Shown in pieces: positions 1 to 5,454 of a stretch of DNA of 5,973 nucleotides. Source of the DNA: an uncultured bacterium (GTDB lineage Bacteria; Desulfobacterota; Desulfobulbia; Desulfobulbales; Desulfobulbaceae). Made by a program: the position numbers and the translations under genes. The notes below the pieces were generated by a model that searched no databases, was not told the DNA's origin, and saw only the letters and a list, made by a program, of their open reading frames with translations. The stretch's first letter is position 1. Each line of letters starts with the position of its first letter. The DNA is taken from contig CAITZN010000394.1 in assembly GCA_903896915.1 (NCBI GenBank), positions 1-5,973 of the forward strand, read 5' to 3'.

Positions 1-73
1 GCTCTACACAACCTCATTTTTTCAATCAACCCAGCCTAAGCCTATAAAAAAGCCTTGTCGGGGTTGGTGTTGT

Positions 74-100
74 AAAAAAACCGATGAAGCCAAACATCGG
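74..100 (-). terminator. Rho-independent terminator reading leftward
   Basis: Read on the minus strand, CCGATG and CATCGG form a perfect 6-bp stem around an 8-base loop, directly followed by seven T residues. That is the arrangement of an intrinsic terminator for leftward transcription. On the plus strand the stem is followed by ATTCATTC, so it should not stop rightward transcripts. No minus-strand gene lies to its right before the plus-strand operon, so the transcript it ends is unidentified. Confidence 0.6.
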
Positions 101-257
101 ATTCATTCAAGGGGAAAGTTGAATAACAGGTTAAAACTAAATAAATTAAATTTAGCGTTTACCTATTTTAAGTTGGCAATTTTGTCAACAGCAAAAAATA
201 ATTGAAAATGTAAAATTCATCAGAGTGAAACACGCATTCAACGTTAAAATAAGAATA

Positions 258-278
258 TATAATGCAACCGATCGGTTG
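258..278 (+). promoter_or_regulatory. Probable promoter with a 14-bp palindromic operator at the start site
   Basis: A consensus -10 hexamer, TATAAT, lies at 258-263. One base later begins the perfect palindrome CAACCGATCGGTTG (265-278), which would cover the expected transcription start. The -35 region is poor: CATTCA sits at 17-bp spacing (235-240) and TTCAAC at 15-bp spacing. Short ACCGATCGGT-type palindromes that overlap a start site are typical of TetR-family repressor sites, so negative control of the downstream operon is inferred. No regulator gene is present in the window. Confidence 0.5.
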
Positions 279-669
279 TGATTTTTTTTGGCGATGGTCT
301 GAGTAGTTTTGCGATCAACCATGTCGTGTTATTGGATACTCCCTGGAATGTTTTTTGGAAATTATTTACCATTATAGGGAAACGGTTTATGAAGGGAGCT
401 GTTATTGCGTGTATTTGCACTATTGCTGGAGGTGTGAATGTATTGGTATTTTTTTAAGTTATAGACATCGTTTTTTCTGGTATTTGTTGGCTTATCTTTC
501 GATGCCTGCTGGTGGAGCAGGTGTTAACAGCTCGCTCGGATCTTGCATTATAGGGGATATGGGCGCGTGGGCTTAACCGCCCTATTATTTTGGGTTATCG
601 GTATTGTTTATTGGTCAATGAAAGCGTGGGCAATTCCTTATCTATCAATTTAATTAATGGAGTACCCGG

Positions 670-1233
670 ATGAAAGTTTACACAGGTGGTGGCGATAAGG
701 GGAAAACAAGTCTCTTTTCGGGTGAGCGTGTACCAAAGCATCATATTCGTATTGAGACCTATGGCGATCTAGATGAACTTAATTCGGTACTGGGGGCGGT
801 GGCCGCGTACCTTCCGGCTGACGAGCTGGCAATAAAGGATGATTTTAAAGGGATTCAATCCAATCTTTTTTTGGCTGGGGCCTGGCTTGCAACTACACCC
901 GATTCTTCGGCCATGAGCTATCTGACAGCGCTTCCTGCTTCAGTGTCAAAAGATTTAGAAGGGCGTATCGATGCCTTGTCCGAGGTGTTGCCAGTGCTCA
1001 AAGAGTTCATCCTGCCAGGAGGGCAACCGGTAGCCGCCTGGTCCCATGTGGCCAGGACCGTCTGCCGGCGTTGCGAACGACGCCTGACTGAACTGATAGA
1101 GGAATCTGATGTCGCAAGCGGCGAGTTAGCTGCTATCCAGGTGTATCTGAACCGACTGTCTGATTATCTTTTTGTCCTGGCCCGCTACTTGAACCAGGTA
1201 CTGGGAACAGCCGATATTACCTGGAAAAAATAG
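670..1233 (+). CDS. pduO: ATP:cob(I)alamin adenosyltransferase, PduO type
   Basis: This enzyme transfers the 5'-deoxyadenosyl group of ATP to cob(I)alamin, making adenosylcobalamin in the cytoplasm for B12-dependent mutases, dehydratases or lyases. The protein has 187 residues, the usual length for a stand-alone PduO-type enzyme. The N-terminal ATP-binding signature VYTGGGDKGKTSLFSGERV starts at residue 3, followed by YGDLDELNS at 31-39. The C-terminal half has FILPGG (113-118), ARTVCRRCERR (128-138) and YLNRLSDYLFVLAR (159-172), all family hallmarks. Asp35, Phe113 and Arg133 match the salt-bridge and cobalamin-site positions known in the Lactobacillus reuteri enzyme. The ATG has GGAG at 659-662, seven bases upstream. 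Its stop codon overlaps the next gene's start by one base. The family assignment is certain; the target enzyme cannot be told from this window. Confidence 0.96.
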   Translation: MKVYTGGGDKGKTSLFSGERVPKHHIRIETYGDLDELNSVLGAVAAYLPADELAIKDDFKGIQSNLFLAGAWLATTPDSSAMSYLTALPASVSKDLEGRIDALSEVLPVLKEFILPGGQPVAAWSHVARTVCRRCERRLTELIEESDVASGELAAIQVYLNRLSDYLFVLARYLNQVLGTADITWKK

Positions 1234-1901
1234 TGGCACTAACTGCTCCCTTTTATTCAGTCTCTGTACTCGGAAGGGTTTGGTTGAATGCTGAGACCTT
1301 CGAATTAATCTGCAGCAGGCCTCAAGGCTTTCAGTTTCTGGCAGGGCAATATGTGTCTTTCGTCTACCAGGGAGAAGAGCGGGAATACACCATCATTTCT
1401 CCTCCGGAGGCTATGGAACTTCGGTTTCTCATTAAGCAGATAGCCGGCGGAAAAATGAGCCGTAAGCTGGCGAGCATCGCTCCGGGCAGCGTTTTTGAGA
1501 TGAGCAGGGCGAAAGGTTATTTGACCTTTTGTCCGACTGAGCGGCCGGTCTATTTTGTAGCGACCGGTGTGGGAATCGCGCCTTTTGTCGCTATGGCGGC
1601 CGGAGGGACTAGGGGATTTACCCTGATCCATGGAACCCGGAACCGGTCAGGTCTTTTTTATCGACAGGAGCTCTCTGCCGCTGCCCTTCGATATATCCCA
1701 TGCATTTCCGGCAACAACGAGACCGGTGAAAAGTTGCCAAACTTGTATCGAGGCTATGTTACCCAATATCTAAAAATCACTCTTGAACCAGGTTGTTATG
1801 ACTTTTATCTTTGCGGTTCCAGGGCAATGATTAGAGACATGACGCACTTTCTTGATGAGTATCATCCCGGCGTCAGGATTTACAACGAGGCCTACAGCTG
1901 A
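1233..1901 (+). CDS. Ferredoxin-NADP reductase-like FAD/NAD(P)-binding oxidoreductase
   Basis: This is a two-domain flavoprotein of the ferredoxin-NADP+ reductase superfamily, 222 residues long, which moves electrons between NAD(P)H and a one-electron carrier. The flavin domain has GQYVSF (38-43), the FAD-binding REYTIISPP (50-58), and GGKMSRKL (72-79), which contacts the FAD phosphates. The nucleotide domain has ATGVGIAPFVAMA (110-122), HGTRNRSGLFYRQEL (133-147) and YLCGSRAMI (192-200). It ends in NEAYS, like the acidic-aromatic tail of this superfamily. No [2Fe-2S] or ferredoxin domain is attached. I chose the GTG at 1233 because it forms TAGTG with the upstream stop, implying translational coupling; no good separate ribosome site is visible. 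The coupling suggests it reduces cob(II)alamin, directly or through a flavodoxin or ferredoxin, for the adenosyltransferase. This is inference; a general reductase is also possible. Confidence 0.88.
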   Translation: MALTAPFYSVSVLGRVWLNAETFELICSRPQGFQFLAGQYVSFVYQGEEREYTIISPPEAMELRFLIKQIAGGKMSRKLASIAPGSVFEMSRAKGYLTFCPTERPVYFVATGVGIAPFVAMAAGGTRGFTLIHGTRNRSGLFYRQELSAAALRYIPCISGNNETGEKLPNLYRGYVTQYLKITLEPGCYDFYLCGSRAMIRDMTHFLDEYHPGVRIYNEAYS

Positions 1902-2152
1902 AAGAACTCGGTCGCAGAGGAGGGTGTTGCAGCTTGAAGATGCAGAGAGAGGTTTTGGGCGGGTTCGATCATCCCAATATGAAGAGCGTTGTATTGATTC
2001 AGCGGTGCCCTTGCCTTGGCAGAACTCCATGGGCATAGTTAAATGCGAGGATGAGTCGTGTATTATGTGACAGAGTTCTATAATGGGGGGGAGGGCCAAG
2101 ATCTGCTAGGTTATTGCAGCAAAGAAAAGGCTTAAGACGTATTGCTGGGTTA
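1902..2152. other. Intergenic stretch between convergent genes, no supported gene
   Basis: This stretch separates the reductase gene from the terminator hairpin of the CoA-transferase operon. It stays open in more than one plus-strand frame. One small frame (1940-2038, ATG start, 32 residues) has two cysteines in RCPCLGR and runs open upstream to the reductase stop, but it has no ribosome site at normal spacing. Another frame ends at 2070 with KCEDESCIM. I do not recognise either and see no sign of an older gene. Confidence 0.45.
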
Positions 2153-2182
2153 ATGGGGCGGTGTTATCAAACACCGCCCCAT
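2153..2182. terminator. Strong hairpin between convergent transcription units, probable terminator
   Basis: GGGGCGGTGTT (2155-2165) pairs perfectly with AACACCGCCCC (2170-2180) across a 4-base ATCA loop. Two further A/T pairs extend the stem to 13 bp. It lies 25 bases past the stop of subunit B on the minus strand and also downstream of the plus-strand reductase gene. Neither side has a clean T run, so it is not a textbook intrinsic terminator. Its position and stability still suggest it ends transcription or protects the 3' end of the CoA-transferase mRNA. Confidence 0.6.
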
Positions 2183-2207
2183 AAAGGTTTAGGATGAAAA
2201 GTTAAAA

Positions 2208-2987
2208 TTAACCGAGATAGAAATTGGTTGGGTCAATGCCTCTGATGATTGCGAGTTCTTCCTCGGTGGGAGACGGTGTCTCTATAACATTGGGAGAGAC
2301 CTTGAGATCCCAAGCGCAAGCGGCCTTGATTTTTTCAACCGTCTGGCCGGGAAAATACTCAGCGAGGTACATCTCCTTGGTGACGTCATCAAATCTGTAG
2401 ACGCCCATGGTGCTGACCACGCAGTCCGGTCCACCGCCGATCATGCCGAGTTTCTCGCGTTCACCCGGGCCACCCAGGAAGCCAGGGGTGGTGAGATACT
2501 CGACTTTTTCGACGAACTTCTTTTTGTCCTGCGGCATGATGGCCAAGACCCTCTTACCAGAGGTTGCCATGTCATTGGCACCACCGCTGCCGGCGAAGTA
2601 AGTGAAACTTTCCTTTTTGGTCCAGTCGCCAGCGCCGGTGGAGTTGATGTTACCGAATTTATCGATCTGGGCACCGCCGATGAAGGCAACATCGACCTCG
2701 CCGCGCTGCAGGGCTGCCATTGTGGACAGCATACCGAAGGACGCGTCAGCGTTGGTGAACAGGCAGGGATCATCGACGGTGATAGCCAGCCCAGGAGCCG
2801 CTGTTGCTCGGATAGCGCCGCCCTCGGTGAACATAACCATATTTTTAGCGTGGCTGACCATTGCGAATCCGGCAACAACCAGCGGCAGGCCAACGCCTAC
2901 GAAGACAACCTCGCCGTCATTGATTTCCTTGGCGCAACGAATGGCCATCAGTTCTGTCAGTTTGAAAGTAGGTGCAGTCATGATCAT
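2208..2987 (-). CDS. gctB: Family I CoA-transferase, beta subunit (glutaconate CoA-transferase B-like)
   Basis: This is the small subunit of a heteromeric family I CoA-transferase, which moves CoA between acyl-CoA and a free carboxylic acid through an enzyme glutamyl-CoA thioester. The protein has 259 residues. The motif VFVGVGLPLVVAGFA (28-42) followed by MFTEGGAI (52-59) is the beta-subunit hallmark. Glu55 matches the position of the catalytic glutamate (Glu54) of Acidaminococcus fermentans GctB. Further on, GLAITVDD, a phenylalanine-rich stretch and the QIDKFGNINS segment are also family features. Its ATG overlaps the stop of the A subunit as ATGA, so the two are translationally coupled. 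A second in-frame ATG at 2981 sits nine bases after the GGGGG ribosome site, whereas the first is only three bases away, so the true start could be two residues shorter. Similar proteins act on glutaconate, 3-oxoacids or ring-cleavage products; the substrate is unknown here. Confidence 0.9.
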   Translation of the reverse strand: MIMTAPTFKLTELMAIRCAKEINDGEVVFVGVGLPLVVAGFAMVSHAKNMVMFTEGGAIRATAAPGLAITVDDPCLFTNADASFGMLSTMAALQRGEVDVAFIGGAQIDKFGNINSTGAGDWTKKESFTYFAGSGGANDMATSGKRVLAIMPQDKKKFVEKVEYLTTPGFLGGPGEREKLGMIGGGPDCVVSTMGVYRFDDVTKEMYLAEYFPGQTVEKIKAACAWDLKVSPNVIETPSPTEEELAIIRGIDPTNFYLG

Positions 2988-4012
2988 TTACCCCCTTTTT
3001 TAGCGGCGATTGCCTCTTCATAAGCTTTGAGACGGTCGTCAGTGTATAAGGGCACCCCTTTCCAGCATGCCGGATCATGATAGCCGTAATCAACCGCTAG
3101 TTTCGGCGTGAAACCAAGAACCGGTTTGAGACGATCCAGACCTTCTTGACCGAATTTTGCTTTATACTTCTCAATGTAGGCTGCGTGGTCCTCGCATCCA
3201 TAGACCCATTCATCAAGGAACTCCGGCAGAAGCTCTTCATGCCGTTCATATTTGCCCTGATACTGGCTGAAGCGGATGTCGAGACCGTAGTACCCACGGC
3301 AGGCGGAAGGATGAGCGCCGTAGGGGCAGTGAACAACTGCCAGGGTCTTGTAATAAGGAACGATGACGCGGTCGGGATCGCTTCTGACCTCTTCCGGTTC
3401 AACAATCTCTTCACAGGTGACGATGACTCCCCTTTTTGATCCCATGGCGCCGAACTCATCGGTAACGCCGCGGGTACCGTAGGAAACCACGTTGCCGTAA
3501 CGGTCGGCCTTCTGTGCATGAATGATGGCGACATCGGCGCGCCAAGCCCGTACTACCGTTGTTTTTTCGCCGGTGAAAGGATCATCGACGAATCTGATGT
3601 CAGTGGTATTGTGCTTGGGCATATCCGTACCGATATTGCCCTTCACGGGAATGAAGGGAATGCCGAGAAAACCGGCAATCAAGGCGCTGGTCGCACCAAA
3701 GTTGGAGATGTCATATCGTTTGAGATGTCCCTTGTTGAATGCCCGGCGGATGGCATAGGGTGCCTTGACGTACCAGTTCATGATCCAAGCAGAGTGGATT
3801 TCGGTAACGCAGCCAGCGCCTACCAGAATATCAAGTCCGCCAACGTCCGTGGACGATTCGATGGTGGTAAGATGTCTTTTTTTCTGTCTGATGATTTCAT
3901 GCGTCAGGGCCATAGGGACCATGATCTGAAATCCACCATAGTAGACTGTGTCGCCGTCCTGGATGTATTTAGCTACGGCATCCTTGAGCGTCATCCTTTT
4001 GTCGAGATCCAT
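2984..4012 (-). CDS. gctA: Family I CoA-transferase, alpha subunit (glutaconate CoA-transferase A-like)
   Basis: This is the large subunit of the same CoA-transferase and provides most of the CoA and acyl-binding surface. With the chosen start it has 342 residues, slightly longer than classical GctA. The N-terminus TLKDAVAKYIQDGDTVYYGG followed by FQIMVPMAL matches the family pattern of an Asp-Gly turn and then a Gly-Gly-Phe loop. IPFIPVKGNIGTDMP and ADVAIIHAQKADRYGNV are further conserved segments. I chose the ATG at 4012 because AAGGAG lies six bases upstream and the protein from there begins like the family. The same frame stays open upstream to a TTG (4063) and a CTG (4087), which would add 17 or 25 atypical residues. 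GctA-like proteins are common in anaerobic degraders of glutamate and aromatics; which pathway applies here is not shown. Confidence 0.9.
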   Translation of the reverse strand: MDLDKRMTLKDAVAKYIQDGDTVYYGGFQIMVPMALTHEIIRQKKRHLTTIESSTDVGGLDILVGAGCVTEIHSAWIMNWYVKAPYAIRRAFNKGHLKRYDISNFGATSALIAGFLGIPFIPVKGNIGTDMPKHNTTDIRFVDDPFTGEKTTVVRAWRADVAIIHAQKADRYGNVVSYGTRGVTDEFGAMGSKRGVIVTCEEIVEPEEVRSDPDRVIVPYYKTLAVVHCPYGAHPSACRGYYGLDIRFSQYQGKYERHEELLPEFLDEWVYGCEDHAAYIEKYKAKFGQEGLDRLKPVLGFTPKLAVDYGYHDPACWKGVPLYTDDRLKAYEEAIAAKKGGK

Positions 4013-4090
4013 TCCATTCTCCTTCTGATTTTCCTTCTTTGGGTTAAAAAAAGAACTTAGCAACGATGAGAATTTTTCGAATATCAGGGT

Positions 4091-4100
4091 ACACCTCCTT
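4091..4100 (-). promoter_or_regulatory. Strong Shine-Dalgarno sequence without an ATG, in the gctA leader
   Basis: The minus strand reads AAGGAGGTGT, an almost full match to the 16S rRNA tail, 79 bases upstream of the chosen gctA start. No ATG, GTG or TTG follows at normal spacing. A CTG at 4087 does, and it is in frame with gctA, giving a 25-residue extension. Either CTG initiates a minor longer form, or the site is a ribosome-binding decoy in a regulated leader. Confidence 0.4.
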
Positions 4101-4164
4101 CCAAATGTTTTGTAAAACTCATGTGAAAAAGGTTACTTGCCGACAAATTTTTGAGCAGTAGCTC

Positions 4165-4177
4165 GCACCTCCTTTTT
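4165..4177 (-). promoter_or_regulatory. Second orphan Shine-Dalgarno sequence in the gctA leader
   Basis: The minus strand reads AAAAAGGAGGTGC, again an excellent ribosome site with no ATG behind it. A CTG nine bases after GGAGG would open a 23-codon frame. Its TGA stop overlaps the CTG at 4087 as CTGA. A GTG buried in the site itself would give an 11-residue peptide. Either could be a leader peptide, but neither has other support. Confidence 0.35.
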
Positions 4178-4202
4178 GTTTTGTTTTTTTTAGTTAAACA
4201 TT

Positions 4203-4229
4203 CGGATAAGGGTGGCTTACGATTATCCG
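4203..4229. repeat. Inverted repeat upstream of gctA, possible operator
   Basis: CGGATAA (4203-4209) and TTATCCG (4223-4229) form a perfect 7-bp inverted repeat with a 13-base spacer. The half-site centres are 20 bp apart, about two helical turns, as for many dimeric regulators. It lies just downstream, in the leftward direction, of a TATAAA-like -10 element (4235-4240, minus strand) that has no good -35 partner. It could equally fold as an RNA hairpin in the leader. Confidence 0.4.
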
Positions 4230-4285
4230 GGTCATTTATAGCGTGAATTGACTTTACATATCATGCTCTTGCATGGTTTAGGGCT

Positions 4286-4492
4286 CTATGGTTCGATAAA
4301 GCCTCGGGCACTCATTGTTTCATAACAGGGACGACAAAGATAATAAACGCGGATATTGCCACAGCCAGTACCATAAAGTTGTAACGTGAATGTACACTCA
4401 GGGCAACTCGGCAACATGCATCTGCTTTCACAATACGTGAAATCCTCTTCAGGCAGACCACATTCGTCGCAAACGTTTGGAAAAATTGGCAT
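4286..4492 (-). CDS. Small cysteine-rich protein, probable zinc-ribbon, function unknown
   Basis: This 68-residue protein carries ten cysteines and is probably cytoplasmic, with no signal peptide or membrane segment. The cysteines form three CxxC knuckles at 8-11, 30-33 and 53-56, plus Cys21, Cys25 and Cys44. Such paired knuckles usually hold structural zinc; iron-sulfur binding is possible but less likely given the knuckle context (CDECG, CPEC, CRPC). The ATG is preceded by a weak AAAGGA about 13 bases upstream, directly after a leader inverted repeat (4511-4541). A 5-bp hairpin with a TCTT loop lies just past the stop (4262-4275) but lacks a T run. The gene stands alone between the CoA-transferase operon and a long gap. 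I do not recognise a named family. The regular cysteine spacing argues that the frame is real. Confidence 0.7.
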   Translation of the reverse strand: MPIFPNVCDECGLPEEDFTYCESRCMLPSCPECTFTLQLYGTGCGNIRVYYLCRPCYETMSARGFIEP

Positions 4493-4510
4493 GTTTCTTT
4501 AATTTCCTTT

Positions 4511-4541
4511 AAGCAATTACCGGCGTGGTCGGAGATTGCTT
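4511..4541 (-). repeat. Inverted repeat or hairpin in the leader of the cysteine-rich gene
   Basis: AAGCAAT (4511-4517) and ATTGCTT (4535-4541) are perfect 7-bp complements. Inside them CCG and CGG can add three more pairs after a 2x2 internal loop, leaving a 7-base loop. In the leftward mRNA the hairpin ends immediately before the AAAGGA that precedes the start at 4492. It could therefore affect ribosome access, or act as a DNA operator. Confidence 0.4.
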
Positions 4542-4656
4542 GGGTGGAAAAACTTTGTGTTTATTAATGCAACTACTTGTTCAAACGACAAATCTTGCAA
4601 CTAACAAATATATAAAGAAACTAACATAAAAAAGGCTGGACAGTATCACATGAAAA

Positions 4657-4669
4657 CAGTTTGAAACTG
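4657..4669. repeat. Perfect 13-bp palindrome
   Basis: CAGTTT and AAACTG flank a single central G. The site lies in the gap about 165 bases upstream of the cysteine-rich gene start. It could be a regulator site, but no partner element marks its role. Confidence 0.3.
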
Positions 4670-4704
4670 AAAAATACAATACTTGTAGGTGGCGCGGTGC
4701 AACA

Positions 4705-4752
4705 TGGTAGTAGAAAAGCGTTAGGACACTTGGTGGTATATTTCTACTCCCA
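4705..4752. repeat. Long inverted repeat in the intergenic gap
   Basis: AGTAGAAA (4709-4716) pairs perfectly with TTTCTACT (4741-4748). After one T/C mismatch, three further pairs (TGG with CCA) extend the stem outward, giving 11 pairs around a 24-base loop. It could be an RNA structure or the remnant of a small palindromic element. No duplicated target site or transposase is nearby. Confidence 0.4.
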
Positions 4753-4840
4753 CATTTTCTGCTGACAATGAATCAAAGAATGGGGCATTCTGTCAACTTA
4801 AATTTAATTTTATGTATGTTTTAACAGCTTGTCTTATGTT

Positions 4841-4858
4841 TTGGAGGTGACCCTCCGA
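4841..4858 (-). terminator. Short hairpin downstream of the 4888-5295 gene
   Basis: GGAGG and CCTCC pair around a TGAC loop, with a wobble and an A/T pair extending the stem. It sits about 30 bases after the minus-strand stop codon at 4888. The minus strand then reads AAAACATAAG, with no T run, so termination is only suggested by position. Confidence 0.25.
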
Positions 4859-4887
4859 CAGCGGCGAGGGGAAACTGAAAAGGGTAA

Positions 4888-5295
4888 CTACTGTCCCCCT
4901 TCCTTCAGTGTAGGCTCAATGCCTTCTGAACGGAGAGCCGATATGATAGCATTGGTGAGTTGCACATCCATGTCTGGAACCTCCAGGCCTTTAAGGCACT
5001 GTCGCAGTGAAACATTCTGCAGCACAAAAATGTGCCAGGATACAGGCGTTCCCTTGTAGCCTTCGCCTTCCTTGGCTTGACAGCCGCAGCTGATCATAAA
5101 TTCGGCTTCGCCTTCAATGTATTCGATATACCACCCCCGCTCGTCACTGCTGGGGTACGTCGTGGCAAAACCGATCTTAGCCAAAGCCTGTGACAGCCAA
5201 GTGGCAAGTTCAAACCCGTAGGCACCAGGTTCCACCTGGGACAATTCTGGAAGGTAGGGGAGAAACTGTGTTGATGAGAATTCGATGCGTGACAT
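4888..5295 (-). CDS. Conserved-looking hypothetical protein, 135 residues
   Basis: I do not recognise a named family or a catalytic motif. The sequence has the look of a small globular cytoplasmic protein. A proline-glycine lead, EPGAYGFELATWLSQALAKIGF (22-43 region), predicts a helix. It is followed by YPSSDERGWYIEYIEGE (47-63) as a turn and strand pair, with Trp55 likely buried. A CGC pair follows at 70-72, and a C-terminal helix spans roughly residues 110-125. There is no signal peptide or membrane segment. The ATG has GAGGAG five to six bases upstream, a strong reason to accept this start. The gene is monocistronic or cotranscribed with the oxidoreductase to its right, separated by 159 bases that hold an inverted repeat (5350-5370). 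The GFELA...GW pattern resembles small uncharacterised proteobacterial proteins, stated from memory and not checked. Confidence 0.75.
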   Translation of the reverse strand: MSRIEFSSTQFLPYLPELSQVEPGAYGFELATWLSQALAKIGFATTYPSSDERGWYIEYIEGEAEFMISCGCQAKEGEGYKGTPVSWHIFVLQNVSLRQCLKGLEVPDMDVQLTNAIISALRSEGIEPTLKEGGQ

Positions 5296-5349
5296 GGGTA
5301 CTCCTCAAGAGATGTCTTGTGAAATCGGTCTTGCATTAGAGGGTGTTGC

Positions 5350-5370
5350 TGTGCAAAACGACATTGCACA
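5350..5370. repeat. 7-7-7 inverted repeat upstream of the hypothetical gene, possible operator
   Basis: TGTGCAA (5350-5356) and TTGCACA (5364-5370) are perfect complements separated by seven bases. The repeat lies 55 bases upstream of the start at 5295 and downstream of the oxidoreductase stop. That is a fitting place for a regulator site controlling the hypothetical gene; an attenuating hairpin is the alternative. Confidence 0.4.
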
Positions 5371-5454
5371 AACGGCAGCGGTGTCTATGGCCATCGGTGG
5401 CTCAAAACTCACCTAAGTATGTTTGACTTGAGATACAAATTGCTAAAAAATCGT

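Larger units (their letters stand above)
1..669. other. Long AT-rich region with no supported gene; 5' leader of the adenosyltransferase operon
   Basis: No reading frame here shows convincing protein character on either strand. The region holds a leftward intrinsic terminator (74-100), a probable rightward promoter with an operator-like palindrome (258-278), and then about 390 bases of T-rich leader before the adenosyltransferase start. The leader contains short hydrophobic open stretches in all three plus-strand frames. Examples are 278-454 (GTG start, 58 residues), 355-576 (73 residues) and an unstarted stretch ending near 651. T-rich DNA gives hydrophobic translations by chance, so none is called a gene. 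I looked for the conserved B12-box of a cobalamin riboswitch and did not see one. Confidence 0.6.
4493..4887. other. AT-rich intergenic gap with several inverted repeats, no gene
   Basis: I see no gene in this stretch; short open frames are AT-rich and unconvincing. It does carry a cluster of dyads, listed separately where clear: 4511-4541, 4657-4669, 4705-4752 and 4841-4858. No T run follows any of them in a way that makes a clear terminator. It must contain the promoter of the cysteine-rich gene (TTGTCG followed at about 18 bp by TTAATA on the minus strand is a weak candidate) and the 3' end of the 4888-5295 transcript. Confidence 0.5.

Noticed and set aside
355..576. 73-residue open frame in the adenosyltransferase leader
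   Set aside because: It has an unusual composition rich in Tyr, Cys and Trp, no ribosome site and no recognisable motif. Other frames over the same bases are equally open.
1..669. Cobalamin riboswitch upstream of the adenosyltransferase
   Set aside because: I could not find the conserved B12-box or a matching set of stems. The palindrome at 265-278 is a DNA-type dyad, not a riboswitch part.
1305..1631. Minus-strand 108-residue frame inside the reductase gene
   Set aside because: It is a shadow of the plus-strand gene, whose flavin and nucleotide motifs are clear. The shadow has none.
2602..4060. Plus-strand frames opposite the CoA-transferase genes, up to 180 residues
   Set aside because: They lie antisense to two strongly supported genes and show no family motif.
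4153..4191. Plus-strand terminator made of GAGCAGTAGCTC and the T-rich run after it
   Set aside because: The stem is only 4 bp and there is no plus-strand gene upstream. The T-rich run is the complement of the leader A-tract and ribosome site.
4780..4910. REP-like element built from GGGG and CCCC ends (for example GGGGAAACTG and ACTACTGTCCCC)
   Set aside because: The ends pair poorly, one of them overlaps the C-terminal codons of the 4888-5295 gene, and no second copy is in the window.
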